DNA from: Streptomyces aureus
Lineage (GTDB): Bacteria; Actinomycetota; Actinomycetes; Streptomycetales; Streptomycetaceae
Reading direction: 5' to 3'
Length of the DNA stretch: 37,522 nt
Assembly (NCBI RefSeq): GCF_000725495.1
Contig: NZ_JNZD01000048.1
Span: forward strand, 1 to 37,522
Position numbers and translations under genes: made by a program. The notes under the pieces were generated by a model, which saw nothing but the letters and a program-made list of their open reading frames with translations, did not search any database and was not told the DNA's origin. This document shows positions 30,891-37,522 of the stretch, in pieces. Numbering within the stretch: position 1 is the stretch's first letter; each line of letters starts with the position of its first letter.

Positions 30891-31523
30891 TTAGTAGCAC
30901 TCGTGGGTGCCCGCGGACACCGACATCTTGAGGCCGCTGAGCTTGAAGGTTCCGGCGGTGGTCGCCCACGCCGTCTGCTTCACGTCGGTCAGCGTGGCCG
31001 AGTCGGCCTGCTGGGCGAACCCGTAGGGGTTGGCCTGCTCGCCGCCGCCCTTCATGCCCGGACCCTTGGAGGCGTCCTTGGCGGCAACACCGATGTCGAT
31101 GTTCTTGAACGTCGCGTCGGCGCCGAGGTCCTCGACATCGATGTAGAGGTTGTCGGCGTGAACCGGCGTACCGCCGCCACCGGCCTTCAGCACGAGGCTG
31201 ACGGAGCCGAGCAGCGGGATGTTCGGGGTGACGACGGACTGACACATGCCGGTGATGTCGGCACTCTTGAACGCCGACACCGCGACCGGGTGCAGCGCCG
31301 CCTTGCCGTCAAGACCGGTGCCCTGGTCGAGGGCGCCGTACTGCGAGAAGCCCTGACCGTCGAGCTTGTCCGCGGTCACCTTGAAGGACTGACCGGAGAC
31401 GCTGAACGATGCGGCGAGAGCACCCTGCGCGAGGGCGACGCCTATCGCTGCCGTGGCTGCCACGCTGGGCACCATGACGACGGCGAACCGCTTCCATCTG
31501 GTCCCGCCACGCACCTGGGACAT
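30891..31523 (-). CDS. DUF6230-family exported protein
   Basis: A 210-residue protein. ATG 31523 follows a perfect AAGGAGG with 7-nt spacing, so translation should be strong. A basic N-terminus and hydrophobic segment (RFAVVMVPSVAATAAIGVALAQGALA) look like a signal peptide or a single anchor, then ASFSVSGQSFKVTADKLDGQGFSQYG. The mature part is a beta-rich domain with AHPVAV, MCQSVVTPNIPLLGSVSLVLKAGGGG and LYIDVEDLGADATFKNIDIGVAAKD, ending GTFKLSGLKMSVSAGTHECY. The two Cys (in MCQS and HECY) could form a disulfide. Such proteins have been labelled cholesterol esterase in some genomes, but I see no esterase motif here. It is the first gene of the operon with DUF6114 (121 nt downstream). Confidence 0.8.
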   Translation of the reverse strand: MSQVRGGTRWKRFAVVMVPSVAATAAIGVALAQGALAASFSVSGQSFKVTADKLDGQGFSQYGALDQGTGLDGKAALHPVAVSAFKSADITGMCQSVVTPNIPLLGSVSLVLKAGGGGTPVHADNLYIDVEDLGADATFKNIDIGVAAKDASKGPGMKGGGEQANPYGFAQQADSATLTDVKQTAWATTAGTFKLSGLKMSVSAGTHECY

Positions 31524-31901
31524 AATTTTTCCTCCTTCTCGGACGTACATCTCCTGGCCCTGACTGCCACGTTGCGGCGGCTCAGCCGGGCAGGGATGGG
31601 AGAAGTGCTACGTCCTCGGGAAGGAGAGCGCCCGTACCCGTCGGTGCGACTGCACCCGGAATCACCGGCGATCACCCCCGAGCGACAACCACTGGTCGCG
31701 CCTGACACACATCACGCACAACCTGCTGGACAGGCTCCGCCGGACGGCGAAGACCCCCCTGTCCAAGAGCCGATCGCACTGCTGTCGGCCCTACTCGGTG
31801 GGGACCCAGAAAGTCCGCCGACCCGATTGGCTGTCGGGGTGCGGGAATGGACCGAGCGTCGCCGATCGTGGTGCATTCTCGCCGCGCGCACAAGGGGGTT
31901 C

Positions 31902-31917
31902 GTTACTCGCTAGTAAC
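31902..31917. promoter_or_regulatory. Inverted repeat GTTACT-N4-AGTAAC
   Basis: Perfect 6-bp arms with a 4-nt centre, 378 bp upstream of the DUF6230 start; likely a protein-binding site. Confidence 0.5.
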
Positions 31918-32032
31918 GGCGGGATAACCGAAGGACGACCCGTCGGTATCGAGTGGCGACACAGGGTGGCACCACCGGGGGTGACACAGTGGTCAAATCC
32001 CGGACGGAACCAGACAGTTCAACGCCCGCGAC

Positions 32033-32045
32033 TTACTACGAGTAA
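32033..32045. promoter_or_regulatory. Inverted repeat TTACT-N3-AGTAA
   Basis: Same half-sites as the repeat at 31902 with a 3-nt centre, 130 bp further away from the DUF6230 operon. Half-site identity suggests one regulator recognises both. Confidence 0.4.
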
Positions 32046-32049
32046 CAGC

Positions 32050-32083
32050 GGCCGCGTTTACCAAGTTTTGGTAAAGCGCGGCC
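32050..32083. terminator. Hairpin downstream of the thioredoxin-TPR gene
   Basis: GGCCGCG/CGCGGCC plus TTTACCAA/TTGGTAAA arms with a single bulged base and a 3-nt loop, 64 nt beyond the stop codon of the minus-strand gene at 32147. The A/T-rich inner arms are unusual for a terminator, so an operator role is also possible. Confidence 0.5.
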
Positions 32084-32146
32084 ACATCCGTACCTCCCGG
32101 CCAATCTTTCACCCGGGCATCACAGGGCCTGACGTTTACGGACTGG

Positions 32147-33124
32147 TCAGAAGAGCGCCCTGGCGAGGGCCCGGCGCGCCGCGATCACACGCGGGTCGTC
32201 GGCACCGACCACCTCGAAGAGCTCCAGCAGCCGCAGCCGTACGGCGTCCCGGTCGTCGCCCGCCGTGCGCCGGACCGTGTCGATGAGCCGCCCGAAGGCG
32301 TCCTCCACATGGCCGCCGACGAGGTCCAGGTCGGCCCCCGCGATCTGCGCCGCCACGTCGGCGGGCTTCTCCGCGGCGTCCTGCCGCACCTTCTGCGGGT
32401 CGAGCCCCTGCACCCGCTGGAGCAACTCGGCCTGTGCCAGGCCCAGTTTGGCCTCGGTGTTGCCCGGGTCGTCGCCGAGCACGTTCTTGTACGCCTGGAC
32501 GGCACCGCCGAAGTCGCCCGCGTCCAGCGCCTGTACGGCGGCCTCCAGCAGCGCGTCGTACGGGCCGGCCGGCACCTCCTGCGCCATCGGGGATCCCCCC
32601 GGCGCGGCGGCGTCCGCGTCGACCGTGAGACCGGTCAGTCCGAAGCGCTGCTCGGCGACCTGGACGAGCTGGTCGAGGGTCCCGCGGATCTGCGCCTCGG
32701 CGGCGGCCCCCTGGAAGAGCGGCAGGGCCTGTCCGGCGACCACCGCGAACACGGCCGGGATCCCCTGGACCCCGAACTGCTGCATCAGCATCTGGTTGGC
32801 GTCGACGTCGATCTTGGCGAGGACGAAACGCCCGTTGTACTCGACGGCCAGCCGCTCCAGGAGCGGGCTCAGCTGCTTGCAGGGCTCGCACCACTCGGCC
32901 CAGAAGTCGATGACGACGGGCACCTCGGTGGAGCGCTGCAGGACGTCCTGCTCGAATCCGGCCTCGTCTACGTCGATGACGAGGCTCGCGGGAGTCACGG
33001 CCCCGCCTCCGCCCTGCCTGGCCGCTTGGGCGCGTGCCTGCTCCGCCTTCGCCTTGGCCTCCTGGGCCGCCTTCACCGCGGCGAGGTCGACGACTCCGCT
33101 CATGGACATGTTCCGTGGCTGCAT
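32147..33124 (-). CDS. Thioredoxin-TPR protein (CnoX/YbbN-like)
   Basis: A 325-residue cytosolic protein. ATG 33124 follows GGGGGAGG at 8 nt. An Ala/Lys/Gln-rich helical N-terminus (about 12-37) leads to a thioredoxin domain (about 48-155) with the active site FWAEWCEPCKQL (Cys79, Cys82) and GIPAVFAVVAG. The C-terminal part (about 185-325) has TPR-like helices (YDALLEAAVQALDAGDFGGAVQAYKNVLGDDPGNTEAKLGLAQAELL and the ending FEVVGADDPRVIAARRALARALF). This architecture is that of CnoX/YbbN, chaperedoxins that protect substrates from oxidative aggregation and work with GroEL or DnaK. Function is by family analogy. It is divergent from a TetR gene across 247 nt. Confidence 0.9.
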   Translation of the reverse strand: MQPRNMSMSGVVDLAAVKAAQEAKAKAEQARAQAARQGGGGAVTPASLVIDVDEAGFEQDVLQRSTEVPVVIDFWAEWCEPCKQLSPLLERLAVEYNGRFVLAKIDVDANQMLMQQFGVQGIPAVFAVVAGQALPLFQGAAAEAQIRGTLDQLVQVAEQRFGLTGLTVDADAAAPGGSPMAQEVPAGPYDALLEAAVQALDAGDFGGAVQAYKNVLGDDPGNTEAKLGLAQAELLQRVQGLDPQKVRQDAAEKPADVAAQIAGADLDLVGGHVEDAFGRLIDTVRRTAGDDRDAVRLRLLELFEVVGADDPRVIAARRALARALF

Positions 33125-33248
33125 GAGTACATCCTCCCCCTTCCTCGCGCACGTGTGAAAAGCGTCCTGAAAGCCAGGCCGTGTCAGGCTTGTTCGGCGC
33201 CCTGGTCCCCACCTGGCGCCCGTGCGGTTGTCGCCGCGTTCGAGCTTT

Positions 33249-33265
33249 CGCTACGAGTCGTAGCG
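33249..33265. promoter_or_regulatory. Perfect 17-bp palindrome in the cnoX-like/tetR intergenic region
   Basis: CGCTACGAGTCGTAGCG: 8-bp arms around a single central G. Immediately adjacent is TAGCGT, which fits a -10 for the plus strand. Size and position suit a TetR operator. Confidence 0.55.
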
Positions 33266-33371
33266 TAACTGTACGGAGACCTGCCCGTGTGCCGTCTGCC
33301 GGTGATCTCCCTCACGGCTTCACGCAACCGCCGGATATCGGCCGCCGATGCGGCCGGATATGGTCAACGGC

Positions 33372-34007
33372 ATGCAATGTCGCTCCCAGGCCGCCCGTAC
33401 GGGCCGCCCCCGCAGCGCCGCCGCGGACGCCGCGATCCTGGAGGCGACGCGTACGGCGCTGGTCGAACTGGGCTGGTCCAAACTGACGTTGGGGTACGTC
33501 GCGACGCTCGCCGGCGTCGCCAAGACGACGCTCTACCGTCGCTGGGCGGGCAAGAACGAGCTGGTCGTCGACGCGGTGGCCGAGCTGTTCGACGAGCTGG
33601 AGCTGCCCGACCGGGGGAGCCTGGCCGCCGACATCGAGGGCGTGGTGCTCCAGTTCGCGGCGATCCTGGACCGGCCTGAGGCGAAGACGGCGCTGATGGC
33701 CGTGGTCGCGGAGTCGACGCGGGACGAGCCGCTGCGGGAACGCATCCGTACGTCGATCGTCGACCGGCAGAAGCGACTCGTGACGGAGGGCCGTGCGCGG
33801 GCGCAGGCGCGCGGCGAGCTGCCCCCGGAGGCGGACCCCGGGTCCGCCGACCGCACCGCGGCCCTGATCTTCGACGTGGTCGCCGGAGCGGTGGTGCACC
33901 GCACCCTGGTGAGCGCGGAACCCGCGGACGAGGAATGGGTCCGCTCGTTCACCCGCGTCCTCCTGGTGGGCCTGACGGGCGCGGCGGCCGACGGCGCGGG
34001 CCCCTGA
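33372..34007 (+). CDS. TetR-family transcriptional regulator
   Basis: 211 residues from ATG 33372, which appears leaderless: TATGGT at 33359-33364 is a -10-like element 7 nt upstream and no ribosome binding site is visible. ATG 33348, in frame, is the alternative. The HTH is in AAILEATRTALVELGWSKLTLGYVATLAGVAKTTLYRRWAGKNELVVDAVAELFDEL (about 21-77), with the typical TetR recognition helix. The C-terminal ligand domain contains LPPEADPGSADRTAALIFDVVAGAVVHRTLV, similar to the TetR_C_16-like group. Ligand unknown. The 17-bp palindrome at 33249 is the candidate autoregulatory site. Confidence 0.88.
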   Translation: MQCRSQAARTGRPRSAAADAAILEATRTALVELGWSKLTLGYVATLAGVAKTTLYRRWAGKNELVVDAVAELFDELELPDRGSLAADIEGVVLQFAAILDRPEAKTALMAVVAESTRDEPLRERIRTSIVDRQKRLVTEGRARAQARGELPPEADPGSADRTAALIFDVVAGAVVHRTLVSAEPADEEWVRSFTRVLLVGLTGAAADGAGP

Positions 34008-34204
34008 CGGCTGCGGTCCGGTGGGTGGGTCGGGGCCGTGCCGGTGCATCAGCCCGTCGCCGTCGGACGGAGACGTGGACGTTAGTGGCGACGGGCATCG
34101 ATGTACCGCCACGTCCCCTCACGCGCGCGGCCCACTGCGGGTGCATCGTGGCACCTGACCGTCCCAGTCCCGGTTCCGATTCCGGTTCCGATTCCGGCTG
34201 GCGA

Positions 34205-34450
34205 AATTTCAGCCCCTCCGACCCGCCTCCCTGACGCGGGCAAGCCTCAGCCCCTCCGGCCCGCCTCCCTGGCGCGGTGAGGCTTCACCCCTCCGGCCCA
34301 CCTCCCTGGCGCGGTGAGGCTTCAGCCCTCCGGCCCACCTCCCTGGCGCGGTGAGGCTTCAGCCCTCCGGCCCGCCTTTCTGGCGCCGGGGAGAGATTCA
34401 GCCCCTCCGGCGTTTGAGGAGCGGGGGTCTGGGGGCGGCGCCCCCAGGTA
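34205..34450. repeat. Tandem 37-bp repeat array ending in a full Streptomyces-type intergenic palindrome
   Basis: The block CCTCCCTGGCGCGGTGAGGC plus TTCAGCCCTCCGGCCCA recurs with a 37-bp period, about four to five copies (starting about 34227, 34264, 34301, 34338 and 34374, the outer ones degenerate). The last copy leads into CAGCCCCTCCGGCGTTTGAG (34399-34418) and a CTGGGGGC/GCCCCCAG hairpin at about 34429-34447. That last element is a form of the widespread Streptomyces intergenic repeat. The gene-free interval 34008-34580 around it shows nothing else recognisable apart from a TTCCGATTCCGG-type short repeat near 34172-34200. Confidence 0.75.
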
Positions 34451-34580
34451 CGGGATGGGTAGGGGCGGAGGGGGCGAAAAGAAGGTCTGTTGGGGGCCGG
34501 CGTGAGGGGTTCGGTGGGGGCGGGCCCGGGGGTGAGGGGAAGGGGGCCCGGGCAGCCGGGAGCGGCTGCCCGGGGAGGGG

Positions 34581-36281
34581 TCAGAAGCCTGCGGGCTCCG
34601 TGTAGATGCCCCACTCGTCGCGGAGGACCCCGCAGATCTCCCCCAGCGTCGCCTCGGCACGAACCGCCTCCAGCATGGGCGCGATCATGTTCGACCCGTC
34701 GCGCGCAGCGGCCAGCATGGCGTCCAGCGCCCCGCGCACAGCGGCCTCGTCCCGGCCCCCCTTGCGGGAGCCCAGCACACGCACCTGCTCCCGCTCCACC
34801 TCATGGCTGACCCGCAGGATCTCCAGATCCCCGGTCACGGACCCGTGGTGGACGTTGACACCGACGACCCGCTTGTCGCCCTTCTCCACCGACCGCTGGT
34901 ACTGGAACGCCGACTCGGCGATCTCCCCGGTGAACCAGCCGTCCTCGATCCCGCGCAGGATGCCGGAGGTGATGGGACCGATGGGGTGCTTCCCGTCCGG
35001 ATGCGCCCGCAGCCCCCGCTCCTTGATCTGCTCGAAGATCTTCTCCGCGTCCGCCTCGATCCGGTCCGTGAGCTGCTCGACGTACCAGGAACCGCCCAGC
35101 GGGTCGGCGACGTTGGCGACGCCGGTCTCCTCCATGAGCACCTGCTGGGTCCGCAGGGCGATCTCCGCGGCCTGCTCGGAGGGCAGCGCGAGGGTCTCGT
35201 CCAGCGCGTTGGTGTGCAGCGAGTTCGTCCCGCCGAGGACCGCGGCGAGCGCCTCCACGGCGGTGCGGACGACGTTGTTGTACGGCTGCTGGGCCGTCAG
35301 CGAGACACCTGCGGTCTGCGTGTGGAAGCGCAGCCACTGCGCCTTCTCGGAAGTGGCCCCGTACACGTCCCGCATCCAGCGGGCCCAGATCCGGCGGGCC
35401 GCGCGGAACTTGGCGATCTCCTCGAAGAAGTCGACGTGCGCGTCGAAGAAGAACGAGAGGCCGGGGGCGAAGACGTTCACGTCGAGCCCCCGGGAGAGGC
35501 CCAGCTCCACGTAGCCGAAGCCGTCCGCCAGCGTGTAGGCGAGCTCCTGCGCGGCCGTGGCCCCGGCCTCCCGGATGTGGTACCCGGAGACGGACAGCGG
35601 CTTGTACGCGGGGATCTTCTCGGCGCAGTGCTCCATCAGGTCGCCGATGAGGCGCAGGTGCGGCTCGGGCTGGAACAGCCACTCCTTCTGCGCGATGTAC
35701 TCCTTGAAGATGTCCGTCTGGAGCGTGCCGTTCAGCACCCCGGGGTCGATGCCCTGGCGCTCGGCGGCGACCAGGTACATGCAGAACACCGGCACCGCGG
35801 GACCGCTGATCGTCATCGACGTGGTGACGTCACCGAGCGGGATGTCCCGGAAGAGGACCTCCATGTCCGCGGCCGAGTCGATCGCGACACCGCAGTGCCC
35901 GACCTCGCCGAGCGAACGGGGGTCGTCCGAGTCGCGGCCCATCAGGGTCGGCATGTCGAAGGCCACCGAAAGCCCCCCGCCGCCGTTGGCGAGGATCATC
36001 TTGTAGCGCTCGTTGGTCTGCTCGGCGTTGCCGAACCCGGCGAACTGGCGGATGGTCCATGTGCGGCCGCGGTAGCCGGTCGCGTAGAGCCCGCGGGTGA
36101 ACGGGTACTCGCCGGGCCAGCCGATCCGCTCGAAGCCCTCGTACTCGTCCCCGGGCCGGGGGCCGTACACCGGCTCCACGGAATCACCGGAGAGCGTGGT
36201 GAAGTCGGCGTCGCGCTTGCGCGAAGCGTCGTAACGGGCCTGCCAGCGTCGGCGGCCTTCCTCGATGGCGTGAGCGTCCAT
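34581..36281 (-). CDS. icmA: Isobutyryl-CoA mutase, large subunit
   Basis: A 566-residue coenzyme B12-dependent mutase subunit that rearranges isobutyryl-CoA and n-butyryl-CoA together with a separate B12-binding small subunit (IcmB), which is not in the window. ATG 36281 gives exactly the known IcmA length. Phe80 (RQFAGFGNAEQTN) and Gln198 (EYIAQKEWLF) are the residues that distinguish isobutyryl-CoA mutase from methylmalonyl-CoA mutase, which has Tyr and Arg there. The TIM-barrel substrate domain is complete (GGGLSVAFDMPTLMGRDSDD, SGPAVPVFCMYLVAAERQG, QPYNNVVRTAVEALAAVLGG). There is no B12-binding DxHxxG domain, as expected for the large subunit. The enzyme links valine catabolism with butyrate and polyketide precursor supply. 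No ribosome binding site is visible; TAAATT 7 nt upstream suggests a leaderless mRNA overlapped by the 24-bp palindrome. Confidence 0.94.
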   Translation of the reverse strand: MDAHAIEEGRRRWQARYDASRKRDADFTTLSGDSVEPVYGPRPGDEYEGFERIGWPGEYPFTRGLYATGYRGRTWTIRQFAGFGNAEQTNERYKMILANGGGGLSVAFDMPTLMGRDSDDPRSLGEVGHCGVAIDSAADMEVLFRDIPLGDVTTSMTISGPAVPVFCMYLVAAERQGIDPGVLNGTLQTDIFKEYIAQKEWLFQPEPHLRLIGDLMEHCAEKIPAYKPLSVSGYHIREAGATAAQELAYTLADGFGYVELGLSRGLDVNVFAPGLSFFFDAHVDFFEEIAKFRAARRIWARWMRDVYGATSEKAQWLRFHTQTAGVSLTAQQPYNNVVRTAVEALAAVLGGTNSLHTNALDETLALPSEQAAEIALRTQQVLMEETGVANVADPLGGSWYVEQLTDRIEADAEKIFEQIKERGLRAHPDGKHPIGPITSGILRGIEDGWFTGEIAESAFQYQRSVEKGDKRVVGVNVHHGSVTGDLEILRVSHEVEREQVRVLGSRKGGRDEAAVRGALDAMLAAARDGSNMIAPMLEAVRAEATLGEICGVLRDEWGIYTEPAGF

Positions 36282-36289
36282 ACCCACGA

Positions 36290-36313
36290 ATTTACTAGGA
36301 CGTCCTAGTAAAT
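36290..36313. promoter_or_regulatory. Perfect 24-bp palindrome at the icmA promoter
   Basis: The box is symmetric about ACTAGGACGTCCTAGT and extends to 24 bp (36290-36313), ending 8 nt before the icmA start codon and overlapping its likely -10 (TAAATT on the minus strand). A repressor bound here would block icmA initiation. Confidence 0.75.
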
Positions 36314-36355
36314 GTCGATGGCAAACCGCCGCACGGTCTCGTACGGCGGTTTCGA

Positions 36356-36694
36356 TCAGGCTTCGGCGACCGCGGGGGCGACGTCGGCGACCTTGGACTC
36401 CAGCTCGTGGCTGATGCGGCGCTCCACGAAGAAGGCGGCCGTGGGGATCGTGCCCGCGAGCAGCACCCACAGCTGCTTGCCGACCGGCCACTTCGCCTTG
36501 GAGCCCAGGTCGAAGGCGAAGATCAGGTACACGACGTACAGCCAGCCGTGCGCGATCGCGACGACGCGGGTGAAGTCCGCCGCCCCGTCGACGCCCATGG
36601 CGTACTTGGCGATCATGCTGAGGCACAGCAGCACCAGCAGCACGCCGGTGACGTAGGCCATGACGCGGTAGCGGGTCAACACGCTCTTCTTCAT
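36356..36694 (-). CDS. DUF3817-family small membrane protein
   Basis: 112 residues with three to four TMs: YRVMAYVTGVLLVLLCLSMIAKYAMG, VVAIAHGWLYVVYLIFAFDLG, KQLWVLLAGTIPTAAFFVERRIS. The AHGWLYVVYL motif and length are those of DUF3817 (YdzA-like) inner-membrane proteins. ATG 36694 has TACCCT 6 nt upstream and no clear ribosome binding site, so a leaderless start is likely. It lies between icmA and a MarR gene, all on the minus strand. Function unknown. Confidence 0.85.
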   Translation of the reverse strand: MKKSVLTRYRVMAYVTGVLLVLLCLSMIAKYAMGVDGAADFTRVVAIAHGWLYVVYLIFAFDLGSKAKWPVGKQLWVLLAGTIPTAAFFVERRISHELESKVADVAPAVAEA

Positions 36695-36733
36695 GGCACG
36701 AGGGTAACCACCCTTTTCGGCCGATCTTCACGC

Positions 36734-36760
36734 GCCCCCGCGCCTGGTCCGCGCGGGGGC
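36734..36760 (-). terminator. Terminator hairpin after marR
   Basis: GCCCCCGCGC (36734-36743) and GCGCGGGGGC (36751-36760) pair perfectly around a 7-nt loop, 38 nt past the marR stop codon. Confidence 0.6.
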
Positions 36761-36797
36761 TCGGGAGCCGTCGGCCGGCGGCCCGCCCGGCGCCCCG

Positions 36798-37307
36798 TCA
36801 CTCCTCGTCGAAGTCGTGCGCGGCGACCCGCAGCGGCCGCAGCATCGCGAAGATCTCCGCGCACTCCTCGGCGTCGTAGACCCCGAGCCCGAAGTCCATC
36901 GCCATCAGGTCGCGGGTGGCCGCGTCGCAGACCTCGCGGCCCTTGTCCGTGATGGAGGCGAGGGTGCCCCGGCCGTCGTTCGGGTTCGGCCGCTTGTCGA
37001 CGAGCCCCGACCGCACCAGCCGGTCCACCGTGTTCGTCACGGACGTGGGGTGCACCATGAGCCGCTCGCCGATCTTGGACATCGGCAGCTCGCCCGCCTT
37101 GGAGAAGGTGAGGAGCACCAGCGCCTCGTAGCGCGCGAAGGTCAGCCCGTACGGCTTGACGACCCCGTCCACCTCGGCGAGCAGGATCTGGTGCGCGCGC
37201 ATGATCGAGGTGATGGCGGACATGGACGGCACGGAACCCCAGCGCTGGCGCCAGTGTTCGTCGGCGCGGGCGATGGGATCGAAGGCAAGGCTGAGCGGCT
37301 TCGGCAC
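36798..37307 (-). CDS. MarR-family transcriptional regulator
   Basis: A 169-residue dimeric winged-helix regulator. Seen: AHQILLAEVDGVVKPYGLTFARYEALVLLTFSKAGELPMSKIGERLMVHPTSVTNTVDRLVRSGLVDKRPNPNDGRGTLASITDKGREV, with the recognition helix HPTSVTNTVDRL and the wing DGRGTLASIT. GTG 37307 has TAAGGT 7 nt upstream and no ribosome binding site, pointing to a leaderless transcript. MarR proteins typically sense aromatic or phenolic ligands or oxidants; no specific ligand is evident. It may control the adjacent DUF3817 gene. Confidence 0.92.
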   Translation of the reverse strand: MPKPLSLAFDPIARADEHWRQRWGSVPSMSAITSIMRAHQILLAEVDGVVKPYGLTFARYEALVLLTFSKAGELPMSKIGERLMVHPTSVTNTVDRLVRSGLVDKRPNPNDGRGTLASITDKGREVCDAATRDLMAMDFGLGVYDAEECAEIFAMLRPLRVAAHDFDEE

Positions 37308-37522
37308 GCCGACGACCTTACCGGCCGGTCACATCGTGGTCAGCCCCGTCTCGCTTTTCGGTACCGGGCCCCAGAGGCGTGGGGTGGGGGCGGTACCCGA
37401 CGGGCACCCGCGAGGGCACGCGTCCCGCCCGGGACCGGCCCCCGGCTAGCGCGGGAACCGTGCCGGGGGCGGGTGCGGGGACGGGGGTGGGGCGGGGGCG
37501 GGGGTGGGGGTGGGGGTGGTGC
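37308..37522. other. Non-coding right edge with dense G-runs
   Basis: No supported gene. From about 37464 to 37518 the plus strand has at least eight runs of three to five G separated by one to three bases, a sequence with strong G-quadruplex potential, or the coding shadow of a Pro/His-rich tail on the minus strand cut off by the window edge. Confidence 0.35.

Larger units (their letters stand above)
31524..32146. other. Long intergenic region upstream of the DUF6230 operon
   Basis: 623 nt without a believable gene. It must hold the promoter of the DUF6230 operon and the 3' end of the thioredoxin-TPR gene. It contains two related TTACT...AGTAA inverted repeats and one strong hairpin, listed separately. 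Base composition is less extreme (more A/T around 31,890-32,130) than in the neighbouring genes, as expected of regulatory DNA. Confidence 0.5.

Noticed and set aside
30891..31523. Cholesterol esterase annotation for the DUF6230 protein
   Set aside because: There is no Gly-x-Ser-x-Gly motif or other hydrolase signature; only the DUF6230-like pattern is visible.
34285..34660. Short open frames over the 37-bp repeat array
   Set aside because: They simply translate the repeat (LRPSGPP..-type peptides) on both strands.
37321..37522. Minus-strand open frame reaching the right edge (Pro/His-rich, ending about 37321)
   Set aside because: No start or homology is visible in the window and the composition follows the G-runs; not enough evidence for a gene.
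1..37522. CRISPR arrays, tRNA or rRNA genes, phage genes
   Set aside because: No regularly spaced direct repeats with unique spacers, no cloverleaf-like or rRNA-like sequence and no phage structural motifs were seen.

Overview
The window is high-GC actinobacterial DNA, almost certainly a Streptomyces chromosome. Evidence is the very strong third-position G/C bias, frequent GTG and TTG starts, several apparently leaderless genes, and a gene content that from memory matches the conserved Streptomyces core around icmA, pyk, ackA, pta, pfkA, glgB, pep2 and treS (the S. coelicolor SCO5415 to SCO5442 neighbourhood).

Left end (1 to about 7.8 kb). This is the tail of the GlgE/trehalose to alpha-glucan cluster: the treS 3' end, pep2 (maltokinase) and glgB (branching enzyme). 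The layout is abnormal. The last conserved strand of TreS is replaced by an unrelated tail containing a strong terminator. A 2.8-kb cassette then intervenes, encoding a SipW-type (ER-type, Ser/His) signal peptidase and three TasA/camelysin-like exported proteins with matching signal peptides. pep2 follows and carries the only in-frame TTA (bldA-type) codon I found in the window. glgB has an internal frameshifting deletion that removes about 50 residues. Two of the three glucan genes therefore look damaged, and a putative cell-surface fibre cassette sits among them.

7.8 to 13.7 kb. A HelD-family RNA polymerase-associated helicase, a MerR-thioredoxin pair under a classic 19-bp-spacer MerR promoter, an Lrp/AsnC regulator, and an epimerase plus aldo/keto reductase pair.

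13.7 to 22.5 kb. A DUF2127 membrane protein; a divergent MFS exporter and TetR repressor pair with three 18-bp operators between them; a DctA-type dicarboxylate transporter divergent from a CitA/DcuS-type sensor kinase and response regulator, with a 22-bp direct repeat in the shared promoter; and a leaderless helix-turn-helix protein.

22.5 to 28.8 kb. A central carbon block: pfkA, divergent from pta-ackA (GTGA overlap) and pyk. Together these cover fructose-6-phosphate to pyruvate and the acetyl-CoA/acetate interconversion. It ends in a perfect 29-bp hairpin.

28.8 to 37.5 kb. A three-gene operon for envelope or secreted proteins (DUF6230, DUF6114, and a Ser/Asp-rich protein with LEA-like repeats); a CnoX-type thioredoxin-TPR protein divergent from a TetR regulator; an intergenic tandem repeat array; icmA (isobutyryl-CoA mutase large subunit) behind a perfect 24-bp palindrome; DUF3817; and a MarR regulator. 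The right edge is a G-run-rich non-coding stretch. I saw no rRNA or tRNA genes, CRISPR array, transposase or phage genes.
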